Assembly: GCF_009755815.1 (NCBI RefSeq)
Contig: NZ_WRPK01000001.1
Location: 930,001-994,000 of the forward strand
Length of the DNA: 64,000 bases
DNA from: Flavisphingomonas formosensis
GTDB lineage: Bacteria > Pseudomonadota > Alphaproteobacteria > Sphingomonadales > Sphingomonadaceae
Reading direction: 5' to 3'
Part shown: one piece after another, positions 27,569-35,889 of the stretch
Numbering within the stretch: the stretch's first letter is position 1
Layout: each line of letters opens with the position of its first letter
The notes under the pieces: generated by a model
The model's database searches: none
The model's input: only the letters and a program-made list of their open reading frames with translations
What the model was told of the DNA's origin: nothing
Made by a program: the position numbers and the translations under genes

Positions 27569-29098
27569 ATGACCCAGGACAAGGACGCGCTGCCGGCGCT
27601 GACCGGTGTCCCGTTGCTCCTGGCGGGCCTGGTGCTCGCGCTCGCCAATTTCATGGTCGTGCTGGACACCACCATCGCCAATGTCTCGCTGCCGCACATC
27701 GCCGGCTCGCTCGGCATCTCCTCGTCGCAGGGGACGTGGATCATCACCTCCTATGCGGTGGCCGAGGCGATCTGCGTGCCGCTGACCGGCTGGCTCGCCG
27801 GGCGGTTCGGGGCGGTACGCACCTTCATCGTCGGCATGATCGGCTTCGGCGTCTTTTCGGTGCTGTGCGGCCTTTCCGGCAGCCTCGCCATGATCGTGCT
27901 GTGCCGGGTCGGGCAGGGGCTGTGCGGCGGGCCGCTGATGCCGCTCAGCCAGACGCTGCTGCTGCGCATCTTCCCCAAGGAGCAGCAGGGCCAGGCGATG
28001 GGGATCTGGGCGATGACCACCGTCGTCGCGCCCGTGATCGGTCCCATCCTCGGCGGCACGCTGAGCGACAACTGGTCCTGGAACTGGATCTTCTTCATCA
28101 ACGTGCCGGTCGTGGCGCTGTGTGCATTCGGCGCGCTACGGCTGCTGTCGCAGGCGGAGACGCCGACACAGCGGCTGACTGTCGACGGGATCGGCCTCGC
28201 GCTGATGGTGCTGTGGATCGGCGCGTTGCAGGTGATGCTCGATCTCGGCCGCGAGCATGACTGGTTCGGCGACGGCTTCATCGTCGCGCTCGCCGTGATT
28301 GCGGCGATCGGTTTCCTCGTCTTCCTGGCATGGGAGCTCACCGAAACGCAGCCGATCGTCGATCTCCGGGTGTTCCGCCATCGCGGCTTCAGCGTCGGCG
28401 TGGCGAGCCTGTCCTTCGCGTTCGGCGCCTTCTTCTCGACGATGGTGATCATCCCGCAATGGCTGCAGTCGAGCCTCGGCTACACCGCCACCTATTCGGG
28501 CTATGTGACGGCCTTCACCGGCGTGTCCGCGGTGGTGATGTCGCCGATCGTCGCCAAGCTGACCGAAAAGGTGGATCCGCGCCTGCTGGTGTGCCTCGGC
28601 ATACTCTGGCTCGGCCTTGCGTCGCTGATGCGCGTGCACTGGACGAGCGGCGCGGATTTCTGGACGCTGGCGCTGCCGCAGCTGATGCAGGGATTCGGCC
28701 TGCCCTTCTTCATCGTGCCGACCACGATCATCGCGCTCGGCGCGGTGGAGCCGGAGGAAACCGCCTCCGCGGCCGGCGTGATGAACTTCGCGCGCACCAT
28801 GGCGGGCGCGATCGGAACCTCGCTCTCGTCCACTTGGTGGTATGACAGTGCCCGCGTCGCCCGCAGCGAGATCGTCGGATCGCTGCATAGCGTGCCCACC
28901 CAGACGGCGCTGGAGGCGGGCGGCTTCTCGCTCGGCCAGGTGCGCAGCACCGTCGAGCGGCTGGTGGAGCAGGAGAGCATGGCGCTGGCCACCACCCATC
29001 TGTTCCTGGTGGCGGCGCTGATCTTCGCCGGTGCGGCGATGCTGATCTGGCTCTCGCCGCGGCCGACCCGGGAAGTGGATAGCAGCGCGGCGCATTGA
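27569..29098 (+). CDS. emrB: EmrB/QacA family (DHA2) drug:proton antiporter
   Basis: A 509-residue major facilitator protein with 14 predicted helices, the inner-membrane transporter of the NodT-EmrA-EmrB pump. Family motifs are seen: LANFMVVLDTTIANVSLPHIAG in helix 1 (motif D1), GRFGAVRTFI (motif A), the motif C region APVIGPILGGTLSDNWSWNWIFFINVP, and a long central loop. The usual substrates of EmrB are hydrophobic toxins and uncouplers; the actual substrate here is unknown. Only 9 bp separate it from emrA. Confidence 0.94.
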   Translation: MTQDKDALPALTGVPLLLAGLVLALANFMVVLDTTIANVSLPHIAGSLGISSSQGTWIITSYAVAEAICVPLTGWLAGRFGAVRTFIVGMIGFGVFSVLCGLSGSLAMIVLCRVGQGLCGGPLMPLSQTLLLRIFPKEQQGQAMGIWAMTTVVAPVIGPILGGTLSDNWSWNWIFFINVPVVALCAFGALRLLSQAETPTQRLTVDGIGLALMVLWIGALQVMLDLGREHDWFGDGFIVALAVIAAIGFLVFLAWELTETQPIVDLRVFRHRGFSVGVASLSFAFGAFFSTMVIIPQWLQSSLGYTATYSGYVTAFTGVSAVVMSPIVAKLTEKVDPRLLVCLGILWLGLASLMRVHWTSGADFWTLALPQLMQGFGLPFFIVPTTIIALGAVEPEETASAAGVMNFARTMAGAIGTSLSSTWWYDSARVARSEIVGSLHSVPTQTALEAGGFSLGQVRSTVERLVEQESMALATTHLFLVAALIFAGAAMLIWLSPRPTREVDSSAAH

Positions 29099-29105
29099 TC
29101 GGATC

Positions 29106-29642
29106 TCATCCGATCCGGGCGCGCAGCGCCTCCGGATCGGGGGCGGGGGCGCCGCGCTGGAAGAGCAGCAGGTCCAGCGGCGGCGGCTCCCGGCCGGTGA
29201 GGATCGAGCAGCAGCCATGCGCCTGGCCGCGATGATGCGTCTGATGGTTGAAGACATGCAGCAGGATATCGGCGACGCGCTGCTCATGCGGATCGCCGCG
29301 CGTCGTGCGATAGGCGAGGATATCCTCGAAATCGGCTTCGTCGCGGGCGGCAACATAAGCGATCAGCCGCGCATCCGCGGCGATCCGCGCCTGCGTGAGA
29401 TCGGCCATGTCCGCGCACAGGACCGCATCCACCCGCTTCGGCGCCTCGCCCTCGCCGGTCAGGCGGCTGAGCCAGATCCGGTCCGCGGTCAGCAAATGGC
29501 TGAGCGTGCCGAAGAGGCTGCCGAAGAAGACGCCGACGGGGCGGCGCAGCGCCTCTTCCGGCAGGGCGAGCGCGGCTTCGTAGATCCTGGCATTGGCCCA
29601 GCGATTATAGCCGGCGAACTGTTCGAACAGGGGCTTGATCAT
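29106..29642 (-). CDS. DinB-fold (DinB/YfiT-like) protein
   Basis: A 178-residue four-helix-bundle protein, not related to polymerase IV despite the name. The metal-binding His triad is visible: H49 in GTLSHLLTADRIWLSR and H133/H137 in NHQTHHRGQ. The N-terminal FAGYNRWANARIYEA is typical of the superfamily, which includes thiol-dependent metalloenzymes and damage-induced proteins. It is convergent with emrB and divergent from the LysR gene, and has no informative partner. Confidence 0.88.
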   Translation of the reverse strand: MIKPLFEQFAGYNRWANARIYEAALALPEEALRRPVGVFFGSLFGTLSHLLTADRIWLSRLTGEGEAPKRVDAVLCADMADLTQARIAADARLIAYVAARDEADFEDILAYRTTRGDPHEQRVADILLHVFNHQTHHRGQAHGCCSILTGREPPPLDLLLFQRGAPAPDPEALRARIG

Positions 29643-29719
29643 GGCGCCAGCATAGGCTTTTGGAGGCCGACAAAGCGTGAGATAATCTCACCCGTCATAT
29701 CGGATCGGAAGGCGTCGCG

Positions 29720-30562
29720 ATGCTGCCGTCGGTCAAGGGATTGCAGGCGCTCGCCGCGCTCGATCGCGCTGCCAGCCTGTCGGCGGCGGCGGTTGCGCTC
29801 GGTGTCACCCGGTCGGCGCTGTCGCATCGCATCGCGGATCTGGAGCGGCAGCTGGGCGTCACCCTGGTCCGTCAGGCCGGGCGTAGCGCAGAGCTGACCG
29901 ACGATGCGCGCGCTCTGCTGCTGGTGATGGGCGATGCGCTCGATCGCATCGAGGCGGCGGTGGAGCCGTTCCGCCGACGGCGCGGGGAGCTGCGCATCAG
30001 CACGGTCGCTACCTTCGCTTCGCTCTGGCTGATCCCGCGGCTGGCCGACTGGCAGCGCCGCCATCCCGCGATCGCGCTTGCCATCGCCACCTCCACCCGC
30101 CCGATCGATTTTGCCGCCGACGATTTCGATTGCGCGATCCGTCATGGGTTCGGCGGCTGGCCGGGCCTTTCCGAAACGCTGTTGTTCCGCGAGACGCTGC
30201 TTCCGGTTGCGCGGCCGGGGGTGCCGCCGCTTTCGCCGGCCAGCGTGGCGATCCGCGCCCGCTCGCGCTTCCGTGACTGGCATCGCTGGTGGCAGGGAGC
30301 GGGGCAGGCCGGCGTGCCGCCGGAGCGCGGCATCATCGTGGAAAATCGCGGCCAGGCGATGGAGGCCGTGCTGGCGGGCGCCGGCGTCGCGATGATGGAC
30401 GCGGCCTATGCCGCGCCGCATCTCGCCGACGGCAGCCTCCGCGCGCTCGGCCCCACCGTGACGCTGCCCGAGGGCTATTATCTGGTCGCACCCGTTAGTG
30501 GCGCGCGCAACATAGGGGCGGTCGGTCTGCTCCGCGACTGGTTGGCGGAACAGGCAGCCTGA
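29720..30562 (+). CDS. LysR family transcriptional regulator
   Basis: A 280-residue regulator with an N-terminal winged helix (LQALAALDRAASLSAAAVALGVTRSALSHRIADLERQLG) and a C-terminal periplasmic-binding-like effector domain of the GcvA type (LRISTVATFASLWLIPRLADWQRRHP, DFDCAIRHGFGGWPGL). GcvA-like members often control neighbouring genes; the divergent neighbour is the DinB-fold gene. Its stop abuts the stop of the convergent transporter with no gap (TGATCA). Confidence 0.9.
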   Translation: MLPSVKGLQALAALDRAASLSAAAVALGVTRSALSHRIADLERQLGVTLVRQAGRSAELTDDARALLLVMGDALDRIEAAVEPFRRRRGELRISTVATFASLWLIPRLADWQRRHPAIALAIATSTRPIDFAADDFDCAIRHGFGGWPGLSETLLFRETLLPVARPGVPPLSPASVAIRARSRFRDWHRWWQGAGQAGVPPERGIIVENRGQAMEAVLAGAGVAMMDAAYAAPHLADGSLRALGPTVTLPEGYYLVAPVSGARNIGAVGLLRDWLAEQAA

Positions 30563-31774
30563 TCAGTCGCGCTCGACGTTCGGCAGAAAGGCGGTGAGCA
30601 GGCCGATCGCCGGCAGGAAGGCGCAGAGCCGGTAGACCGTCTCGATGCTCGTCATGTCCGCGATCCAGCCGAGCAGCGCTGCGCCGAGCCCGCCCATGCC
30701 GAAGGAGAAGCCGAAGAACAGGCCGGAGATCATGCCGACCTTGCCGGGCACCAGTTCCTGCGCGAACACCACGATCGCCGGGAAGGCGGAGGCGAGGATC
30801 AGGCCGATCACGATGGTCAGCGGCGCCGTCCAGAACAGGCTGGCATGCGGCAGCAGAAGGGTGAAAGGCAGCGCGCCGAGGATCGAGAACCAGATCACAT
30901 ATTTGCGCCCGAACCGGTCGCCGAGCGGGCCGCCGGCGATCGTGCCGACCGCCACCGCCGCCAGGAAGACGAACAGGTGAAGCTGCGCATTCTGCACCGA
31001 AACGCCGAAGCGGTGGATCAGATAGAAAGTGAAGTAGCTCGTCAGGCTGGCGAGATAGACATATTTGGAGAAGATCAGCGCCAGCAGGATGGCGATGCCG
31101 CGCGCGGCGTGGCCGCGGGGCAGCGGTGTCGTTCCTCCGCTCCGCCGGCTCGCGTTCAGCCGGCCGAGACCGTGGTGGCGATACCAGAGCGCGACGTTCC
31201 ACAGCACCGCGCCGGAAAGCAGCGCGAGCAGCGCGAAGAAGGCGAGGCTCGACTGGCCCCAGCGCACCACCACCAGCGCCGCGGCGAGCGGCCCCAGCGC
31301 CTGGCCGGCATTGCCGCCGACCTGGAACAGGGACTGGGCGAGACCGTGCCGCCCGCCCGCCGCCATGCGCGCGACGCGCGAGGATTCGGGATGGAAGACC
31401 GAGGAGCCCATGCCGAGCAGCGATGCGCCGACCAGCAGCAGCCAATAGCTGTGCGCGGCGGACAGCACGGTGAGCCCGGCGAGCGAGAAGAGCGTGCCGC
31501 CCGGCAGCGCCATCGGCGTCGGCCGCCGGTCCGCATAGAGGCCGACCAGCGGCTGCAGGATCGACGCGGTGATCTGGTAGACGAAGGTGATGAGGCCGAT
31601 CTGGCCGAAGCTGAGCCCGAGATCCGATTTGAGCCCCGGATAGATGGCCGGCAACAGCGACTGCATCATGTCGTTGAGCATGTGGCAGAAGCTGATCGCG
31701 AGGATCACGCCGAACACGGTGCCGCCTGCGGCTTCTGCCGTATCGTTGCGCGCTATCGTCTTGCTCATCGTCAT
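30563..31774 (-). CDS. Fosmidomycin-resistance-like MFS transporter
   Basis: A 403-residue, 12-helix major facilitator protein closely resembling Fsr. The start region FGVILAISFCHMLNDMMQSLLPAIYPGLKSDLGLSFGQIGLITFVYQ and the motif GMGSSVFHPESSRVARMAAGGRHGLAQSLFQVGGNAGQALGPL are characteristic; a second GGPLGDRFGRKYVI (motif A) opens the C-terminal half. Fsr exports fosmidomycin, but homologues move various compounds. A divergent AraC-type gene and palindromes in the 82-bp gap suggest local control. Confidence 0.9.
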   Translation of the reverse strand: MTMSKTIARNDTAEAAGGTVFGVILAISFCHMLNDMMQSLLPAIYPGLKSDLGLSFGQIGLITFVYQITASILQPLVGLYADRRPTPMALPGGTLFSLAGLTVLSAAHSYWLLLVGASLLGMGSSVFHPESSRVARMAAGGRHGLAQSLFQVGGNAGQALGPLAAALVVVRWGQSSLAFFALLALLSGAVLWNVALWYRHHGLGRLNASRRSGGTTPLPRGHAARGIAILLALIFSKYVYLASLTSYFTFYLIHRFGVSVQNAQLHLFVFLAAVAVGTIAGGPLGDRFGRKYVIWFSILGALPFTLLLPHASLFWTAPLTIVIGLILASAFPAIVVFAQELVPGKVGMISGLFFGFSFGMGGLGAALLGWIADMTSIETVYRLCAFLPAIGLLTAFLPNVERD

Positions 31775-31807
31775 TCCTCTCGCAAGCAGCCGATAGTCGC
31801 TTTCTTC

Positions 31808-31854
31808 CTGTCCCGCATCGGAATATGGGTCATTCGATTTCGAGAATGGGACAG
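31808..31854. promoter_or_regulatory. Nested palindromes between fsr-like and araC-like genes
   Basis: In the divergent gap, arms CTGTCCC (31808-31814) and GGGACAG (31848-31854) enclose a second inverted pair, CATTC (31831-31835) and GAATG (31844-31848). This is a good candidate operator for the AraC-type protein controlling both genes. It is inferred from symmetry only. Confidence 0.45.
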
Positions 31855-31856
31855 CG

Positions 31857-32621
31857 ATGCCGGCGCGTTATCCGGACGATCACGAGCATGTGCCGCGCCC
31901 GGTGGTGGGCGTCGGCAACGAATATCCGCCGTCCTTCGAGTTGGCTGAGCATCGCCACCAGCGCGGCCAGTTCCTCTATGCGGCGCGCGGCGTGGTGGCG
32001 GTCAGCACGCCGGAAGGCGCCTGGGTGGCGCCGCCCGAGCGCGGCGTATGGATACCGGGCGGCACGCCCCATTCCGTCCGCATGGTGGGTGCGGTGCAGA
32101 CGCGCAGCGTGCTGATCGATCCAGCGGCGTCGGGCGCGCTCGGCCCTGCCTGCCGGGTGGTCGGCATCTCGCCGCTGCTGCGCCAGCTGCTCGTCGCGGC
32201 ATCCGAGGTGCCGGTGGAATATGAGGAAGCGGGGCGCGACGGGCTGGTGATGCAATTGCTCGTCGCCGAGATCGAGCGGGCGCCGCTGATCCCGCTCGCG
32301 GTGCCCTTCCCGGCGAGCCCGGCGCTGGTTGCGCGCTGCCACGCCTTTCTGGAGGAGCCGCGCGCGAACGACACGATCGACGCATGGGCCGATGCGCTGG
32401 CGATGAACCGGCGCCGCTTCACCCGCCTGTTCCGGCGGGAGACGGGAATGAGCTTCGCCGAATGGCGGCAGCAGGCCTGCCTCTCGGTGGCGCTGCCGCG
32501 GCTGGCGGCGGGCGATCCGGTCACCGCGATCGCGCTCGATCTCGGCTATGACAGCCCGGCCAGCTTCTCCACCATGTTCCGCCGCGTGCTGGGCGTGCCG
32601 CCGAGCCGCTACCGGCTCTGA
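31857..32621 (+). CDS. AraC family regulator with cupin domain
   Basis: A 254-residue regulator. The N-terminal half is a cupin-like sensor (HRHQRGQFLYAARGVVAVSTPEGAWVAPPERGVWIPGGTPHSVRM) and the C-terminal half is the double helix-turn-helix (WADALAMNRRRFTRLFRRETGMSFAEWRQQACL and IALDLGYDSPASFSTMFRRVLGVPPSRYR). Members of this type often regulate a divergent MFS exporter, as found here. Its 3' end overlaps the tail of the convergent TonB-like gene by 13 bp. Confidence 0.92.
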   Translation: MPARYPDDHEHVPRPVVGVGNEYPPSFELAEHRHQRGQFLYAARGVVAVSTPEGAWVAPPERGVWIPGGTPHSVRMVGAVQTRSVLIDPAASGALGPACRVVGISPLLRQLLVAASEVPVEYEEAGRDGLVMQLLVAEIERAPLIPLAVPFPASPALVARCHAFLEEPRANDTIDAWADALAMNRRRFTRLFRRETGMSFAEWRQQACLSVALPRLAAGDPVTAIALDLGYDSPASFSTMFRRVLGVPPSRYRL

Positions 32622-33304
32622 GAAGCTGGTCTGATTGAGGTTGCGGGTGGAACGGGAGACTTACCTCCTTGCGGAGTCTCGACAGCTTGTGTCGAGAGGC
32701 TCGCGGTCAGATACCGCACCGCTACCGGTGGAATGTCTCTGGACGCACTCTGGGGAGCAGTGATGACAACATGCTGTGTAATGTAGGTGCAGGCCACGCG
32801 ATCCGCCGCACTGCTGCCGCTAGTAGCGGTGATTTCGCATGTCGTAACGTGTCCGGTCGCGCCAAATATAATTTTAGCTTTAACAGGGGATCGGTAGCTT
32901 CGAGGAATAGATGATACTTGTAATTCTATATCGATGGAAGTTGTAGGCTGGTGATCGTTTATGCCCCAGCTAATCGCCGATCGATACTCTCCTTCGACTG
33001 GAGAGCCGGATGCATTCTTCGCAGGTTCGAATTGAGCTCGCTTTTTAAGTAGAGAACACGTTGTCATGTCGAGTATAGTCGAGCCACTACTCTCTGTAAC
33101 ATCGCAGGAAGTCACCCGTCCTTCAGTCGACACACGCAGAAATATGGTTGCGATGCCGTAGTCTTTCCCAGGCGAAGCCTCTGCTGGGTAATCCCAGGCC
33201 GTGATCGGCGCTTGAGGGTTACGCAGCCGGGGCGGTTGACTGAGGTCGGTCGCCGTAGGTCCTTGCGCAACCTCCAGCGCCGCAATCATCAACATGCTGA
33301 ACAT
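32609..33304 (-). CDS. Secreted protein with two TonB-C-like repeats
   Basis: A 231-residue protein that I read as two copies of a TonB C-terminal-like unit. The first is ATIFLRVSTEGRVTSCDVTESSGSTILDMTTC with RAQFEPA, the second VKAKIIFGATGHVTTCEITATSGSSAADRVAC; each has the paired cysteines common in sphingomonad energy-transducer-like proteins. The N-terminus is short and weakly hydrophobic (MFSMLMIAALEVAQG), perhaps a signal peptide, but there is no Pro-rich TonB linker. Base composition is lower in GC than its neighbours. A role in TonB-type coupling is uncertain. Confidence 0.7.
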   Translation of the reverse strand: MFSMLMIAALEVAQGPTATDLSQPPRLRNPQAPITAWDYPAEASPGKDYGIATIFLRVSTEGRVTSCDVTESSGSTILDMTTCSLLKKRAQFEPAKNASGSPVEGEYRSAISWGINDHQPTTSIDIELQVSSIPRSYRSPVKAKIIFGATGHVTTCEITATSGSSAADRVACTYITQHVVITAPQSASRDIPPVAVRYLTASLSTQAVETPQGGKSPVPPATSIRPASQSR

Positions 33305-33539
33305 CGCAGGGCCCCTATCACAGCGGGCTCACGATGACGCGGGCGGTCAATGAACGCAAGCCGTCCGGCCGCCCATGCGGGATGCTGCTGGGAGCTTGGG
33401 TGGGGTATGAGCGGAACCGGCTAAGGTTTCAGCGATGCGCAGAATCGTCGGAGAGCCGGTGGAGGGTGGTGTCGCGCAATGCGCCTCTGGCGCATTCTCA
33501 AACAGGCTCAGAACGAGCCGTCCCGGCAGGGCGGCGGAG

Positions 33540-34328
33540 TCAGTCCGGCTGCCGGGCCATCGGCTCCAGCGCGACCAGCTTGAAATCCGGCCGATCCGCG
33601 GCGAGCAGCGTGTGCTGGCGGAAGCAGAGCCGCCCATCCTCGGGATGATCGAAGCGCCGCCGTCCGCCCTCGCGCTCGGCGACCGATTGCGCATCCCAGG
33701 CGCGGCGGAACGGCTCGCTTTCACCGGTGAGCCAGGTGACGATCGCGCGGGCGCGCGGATCGGCGAGATTGCGGCCATAATCGGTGCGGAACTCGGCGAG
33801 GATGCGGCTGGCCCGCGCCTCCCAGTCTGGCAGCAGCTGCCGTGCGGCGGCATCGGTGAAGACGTAGCGCAGCAGGTTGCGATGCCCCTCCGCGCGATCG
33901 AGCAGGCCGACGAGCAGCCGCGCTGCGGCCGCGTTCCAGCAGCAGATGTTCCAGGCGGGATCGAGCCCGTAGGCGGGGTGGGGCAGGGCCTCGACCAGCA
34001 CGCGGATCGAAGCGGGCGCATCGCTGCCGCCGCCTGCGAAGGGATTGTCCGGATCGTGCCGCCCGGCAAGCTCGAACAGATAGAGGCGTTCGGCCCGCGT
34101 CAGGCGCAGCGCCGCGGCGAGCCGGGCCAGCGCCTCGGAGGAGGCGCGCACGGTGCGGCCCTGCTCGATCCAGCTCAGCCAGGTGACGCTGATCCCGGCC
34201 CGATCGGCCAGCTCCTCTCGGCGCAGGCCCGGCGTCCGGCGGCGCCGTCCGGGCTCCTCGGGCCGCAGCCCCTCCCGCCGGGCGCGCACGAAGGCGCCGA
34301 GCAGCATGCGTTGTTCGTCCGTCTGCAT
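33540..34328 (-). CDS. XRE-type regulator with MmyB-like ligand domain
   Basis: A 262-residue regulator: an N-terminal Cro/CI helix-turn-helix (RRTPGLRREELADRAGISVTWLSWIEQGRTVRASSEALARLAAAL) joined to the MmyB-like domain (YGLDPAWNICCWNAAAARLL, RYVFTDAAARQLLPDWEARASRILAEFRTDYGR, RRFDHPEDGRLCFRQHTL), which binds a lipid-like ligand in known structures. This family often controls a divergent oxidoreductase or methyltransferase gene, here the methyltransferase at 34411. The start was chosen at ATG 34328; a TATAAG -10-like element lies on the minus strand about 10 bp upstream. The 235 bp downstream (33305-33539) hold no gene. Confidence 0.9.
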   Translation of the reverse strand: MQTDEQRMLLGAFVRARREGLRPEEPGRRRRTPGLRREELADRAGISVTWLSWIEQGRTVRASSEALARLAAALRLTRAERLYLFELAGRHDPDNPFAGGGSDAPASIRVLVEALPHPAYGLDPAWNICCWNAAAARLLVGLLDRAEGHRNLLRYVFTDAAARQLLPDWEARASRILAEFRTDYGRNLADPRARAIVTWLTGESEPFRRAWDAQSVAEREGGRRRFDHPEDGRLCFRQHTLLAADRPDFKLVALEPMARQPD

Positions 34329-34410
34329 GGCACAGCTTATACCAGGATAAACGCGCATATTGTAACAGGGTGAAGCCAGGCGCATCACGATGGCGGATAA
34401 GGAGCCGACC

Positions 34411-35169
34411 ATGACCCAGACCCATGATATGATCGTCCGCCGCCAGTTCGGCGAGCAGGCCGCCGCCTATGTCGAGAGCAGCGTGCATGCCGGCGGCGAG
34501 GATCTCGACTGGATCGAGCAGGTCGCGGCACGGGCGCGGCCCGCCCATGCGCTCGATCTCGGCACGGGCGGTGGCCATGTCGCCTATCGCCTCGCCCGGC
34601 AGGCGGGGCGGGTGACGGCCTCCGACCTGGCCGGGGAGATGGTCGCCGCGGTGCTGGCGACGGCAGAAGGCAAGGGGCTCGCCAATGTGGCGGGCGAGAT
34701 CGCGCCGGCCGAAGCGCTGCCGTTCGCGGACGCCGCCTTCGATCTGCTCGCCTGCCGTTTCTCGGCGCATCACTGGCGCGATTTCGAGGCGGGGCTGCGT
34801 GAGGCGCGGCGCGTGCTGGCGTCGGGCGCTCCGGCGCTGTTCGTCGACGTCGTCGCGCCGGAGCGGCCGAGCCTCGACATGCATCTCCAGGCGGTCGAGC
34901 TGCTGCGCGATCCCTCGCATGTGCGCGACTATCGGGTGAGCGAGTGGATCGCAGCGCTGGGCCGGGCGGGTTTTGAGATCCGCGATCTGCGCAGCTTGCG
35001 GTTGCGCATGGATTTCCCCAGCTGGACGGCACGGATGCGGACCAGCGAACTGCACGTCGCGGCGATCCGTTCGCTCCAGTCGCTAGCCTCGGCCGACGTG
35101 GCGGGGCATTTCGCGCTGGAAGCGGACGGCTCCTTCACCATCGACACGGTGGCGATCGAGGCGATCTGA
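34411..35169 (+). CDS. SAM-dependent methyltransferase
   Basis: A 252-residue class I methyltransferase of the UbiE/Methyltransf_11 type. Motif I is ALDLGTGGGHVAYRLA, motif II TASDLAGEMV, then AEALPFADAAFDLLACRFSAHHWRDFEAGLREARRVL (motifs post-I to IV). The substrate is unknown; related proteins methylate small molecules. The start was set at ATG 34411 because AAGGAG lies at 34399-34404 with good spacing; an earlier ATG at 34390 has no such signal. It is divergent from the XRE-MmyB regulator. Confidence 0.88.
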   Translation: MTQTHDMIVRRQFGEQAAAYVESSVHAGGEDLDWIEQVAARARPAHALDLGTGGGHVAYRLARQAGRVTASDLAGEMVAAVLATAEGKGLANVAGEIAPAEALPFADAAFDLLACRFSAHHWRDFEAGLREARRVLASGAPALFVDVVAPERPSLDMHLQAVELLRDPSHVRDYRVSEWIAALGRAGFEIRDLRSLRLRMDFPSWTARMRTSELHVAAIRSLQSLASADVAGHFALEADGSFTIDTVAIEAI

Positions 35170-35186
35170 CCGCCGTTGAGATCGGC

Positions 35187-35564
35187 CTATCCGATGGTGA
35201 TGCTGTCGACGCGGTCCGGATAGAAAGCGAGATGGTCCTTTATCTCCGCGACGGCGGGGAAGGGATGCTCGTAGCTCCAGACCGCGTCGCTGCGGCGTTC
35301 GCCGTCGATCGCGATGCTGAAATAGGAACAGTCGCCCTTATAGGGGCAATAGGTGCGGTGGGTGCTCGGTTCGAGCAACGTCATGTCGACGTCGCTGCGC
35401 GGGATGTAGAGCACCGCGGGATAGTGTGATTCCTTCAGCGTCAGCGCGCTGCGGCTGTCGGCGACGATGCGATCGCCGACGCGGATCACGACATGCGTGT
35501 CACCGGGCGTGACGGTGATGGGGTGATCGGGGCCGGGAACCAGCCGAGGCCTGCTGCTCATCAT
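35187..35564 (-). CDS. DUF427 domain protein
   Basis: A 125-residue protein matching the DUF427 family: PDHPITVTPGDTHVVIRVGDRIVADSRSALTLKESHYPAVLYIPRSDVDM, then THRTYCPYKGDCSYFSI and AVWSYEHPFPAVAEIKDHLAFYPDRVD. The family folds as a small beta barrel of unknown function. The start is at ATG 35564 behind GGGGAG (an adjacent ATG at 35561 is equally possible). It is convergent with the methyltransferase gene. Confidence 0.88.
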   Translation of the reverse strand: MMSSRPRLVPGPDHPITVTPGDTHVVIRVGDRIVADSRSALTLKESHYPAVLYIPRSDVDMTLLEPSTHRTYCPYKGDCSYFSIAIDGERRSDAVWSYEHPFPAVAEIKDHLAFYPDRVDSITIG

Positions 35565-35636
35565 GCTCTCCCCAATGGGACGGGTGATGGCAGAAATGGG
35601 TATGTGGCGGGTGCGCTGCAAGCGCCGCGCAGCCGG

Positions 35637-35864
35637 TCAGCCAGCGCGAGCGGCCTTCAGCAGGGCGGTGAGGTCCGCGCCGTCGAGCGTCTCCTTGCTC
35701 TCCAGCCCTGCGAGAGGGAAGGGGCCGCCGGAGAAGCTGGCCGCGGCACGGGCCGCATCGTCGAGCGGCTCGATCTCGGTCAGGGCGGCGGCGAGCGACA
35801 TCGCCTCGGGCAGGTGATGCGGCCCGATCGTCAGATATCCGCGAATGGCGTGATGGTCGGTCAT
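35637..35864 (-). CDS. Small hypothetical protein
   Basis: A 75-residue soluble protein starting MTDHHAIRGYLTIGPHHLPEAMSLAAAL, preceded by GGAG with 6-nt spacing. It is acidic to neutral, without membrane segment or recognised motif. It follows the TPR-like gene of the polysaccharide cluster by 25 bp on the same strand, so it may be the last gene of that transcript. Confidence 0.6.
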   Translation of the reverse strand: MTDHHAIRGYLTIGPHHLPEAMSLAAALTEIEPLDDAARAAASFSGGPFPLAGLESKETLDGADLTALLKAARAG

Positions 35865-35889
35865 GCGGGCTCCGCCGTCGCTGCTGCGA

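Noticed and set aside
29106-29642. Polymerase IV (dinB) as identity of the DinB-family protein
   Set aside because: It is the small His-triad four-helix DinB/YfiT fold and has no polymerase motifs; the real Y-family enzyme is at 11302-12591.
33334-33648. A short plus-strand frame after the TonB-like gene
   Set aside because: Its second half is antisense to the XRE regulator and the first half has no coding bias or ribosome-binding site.
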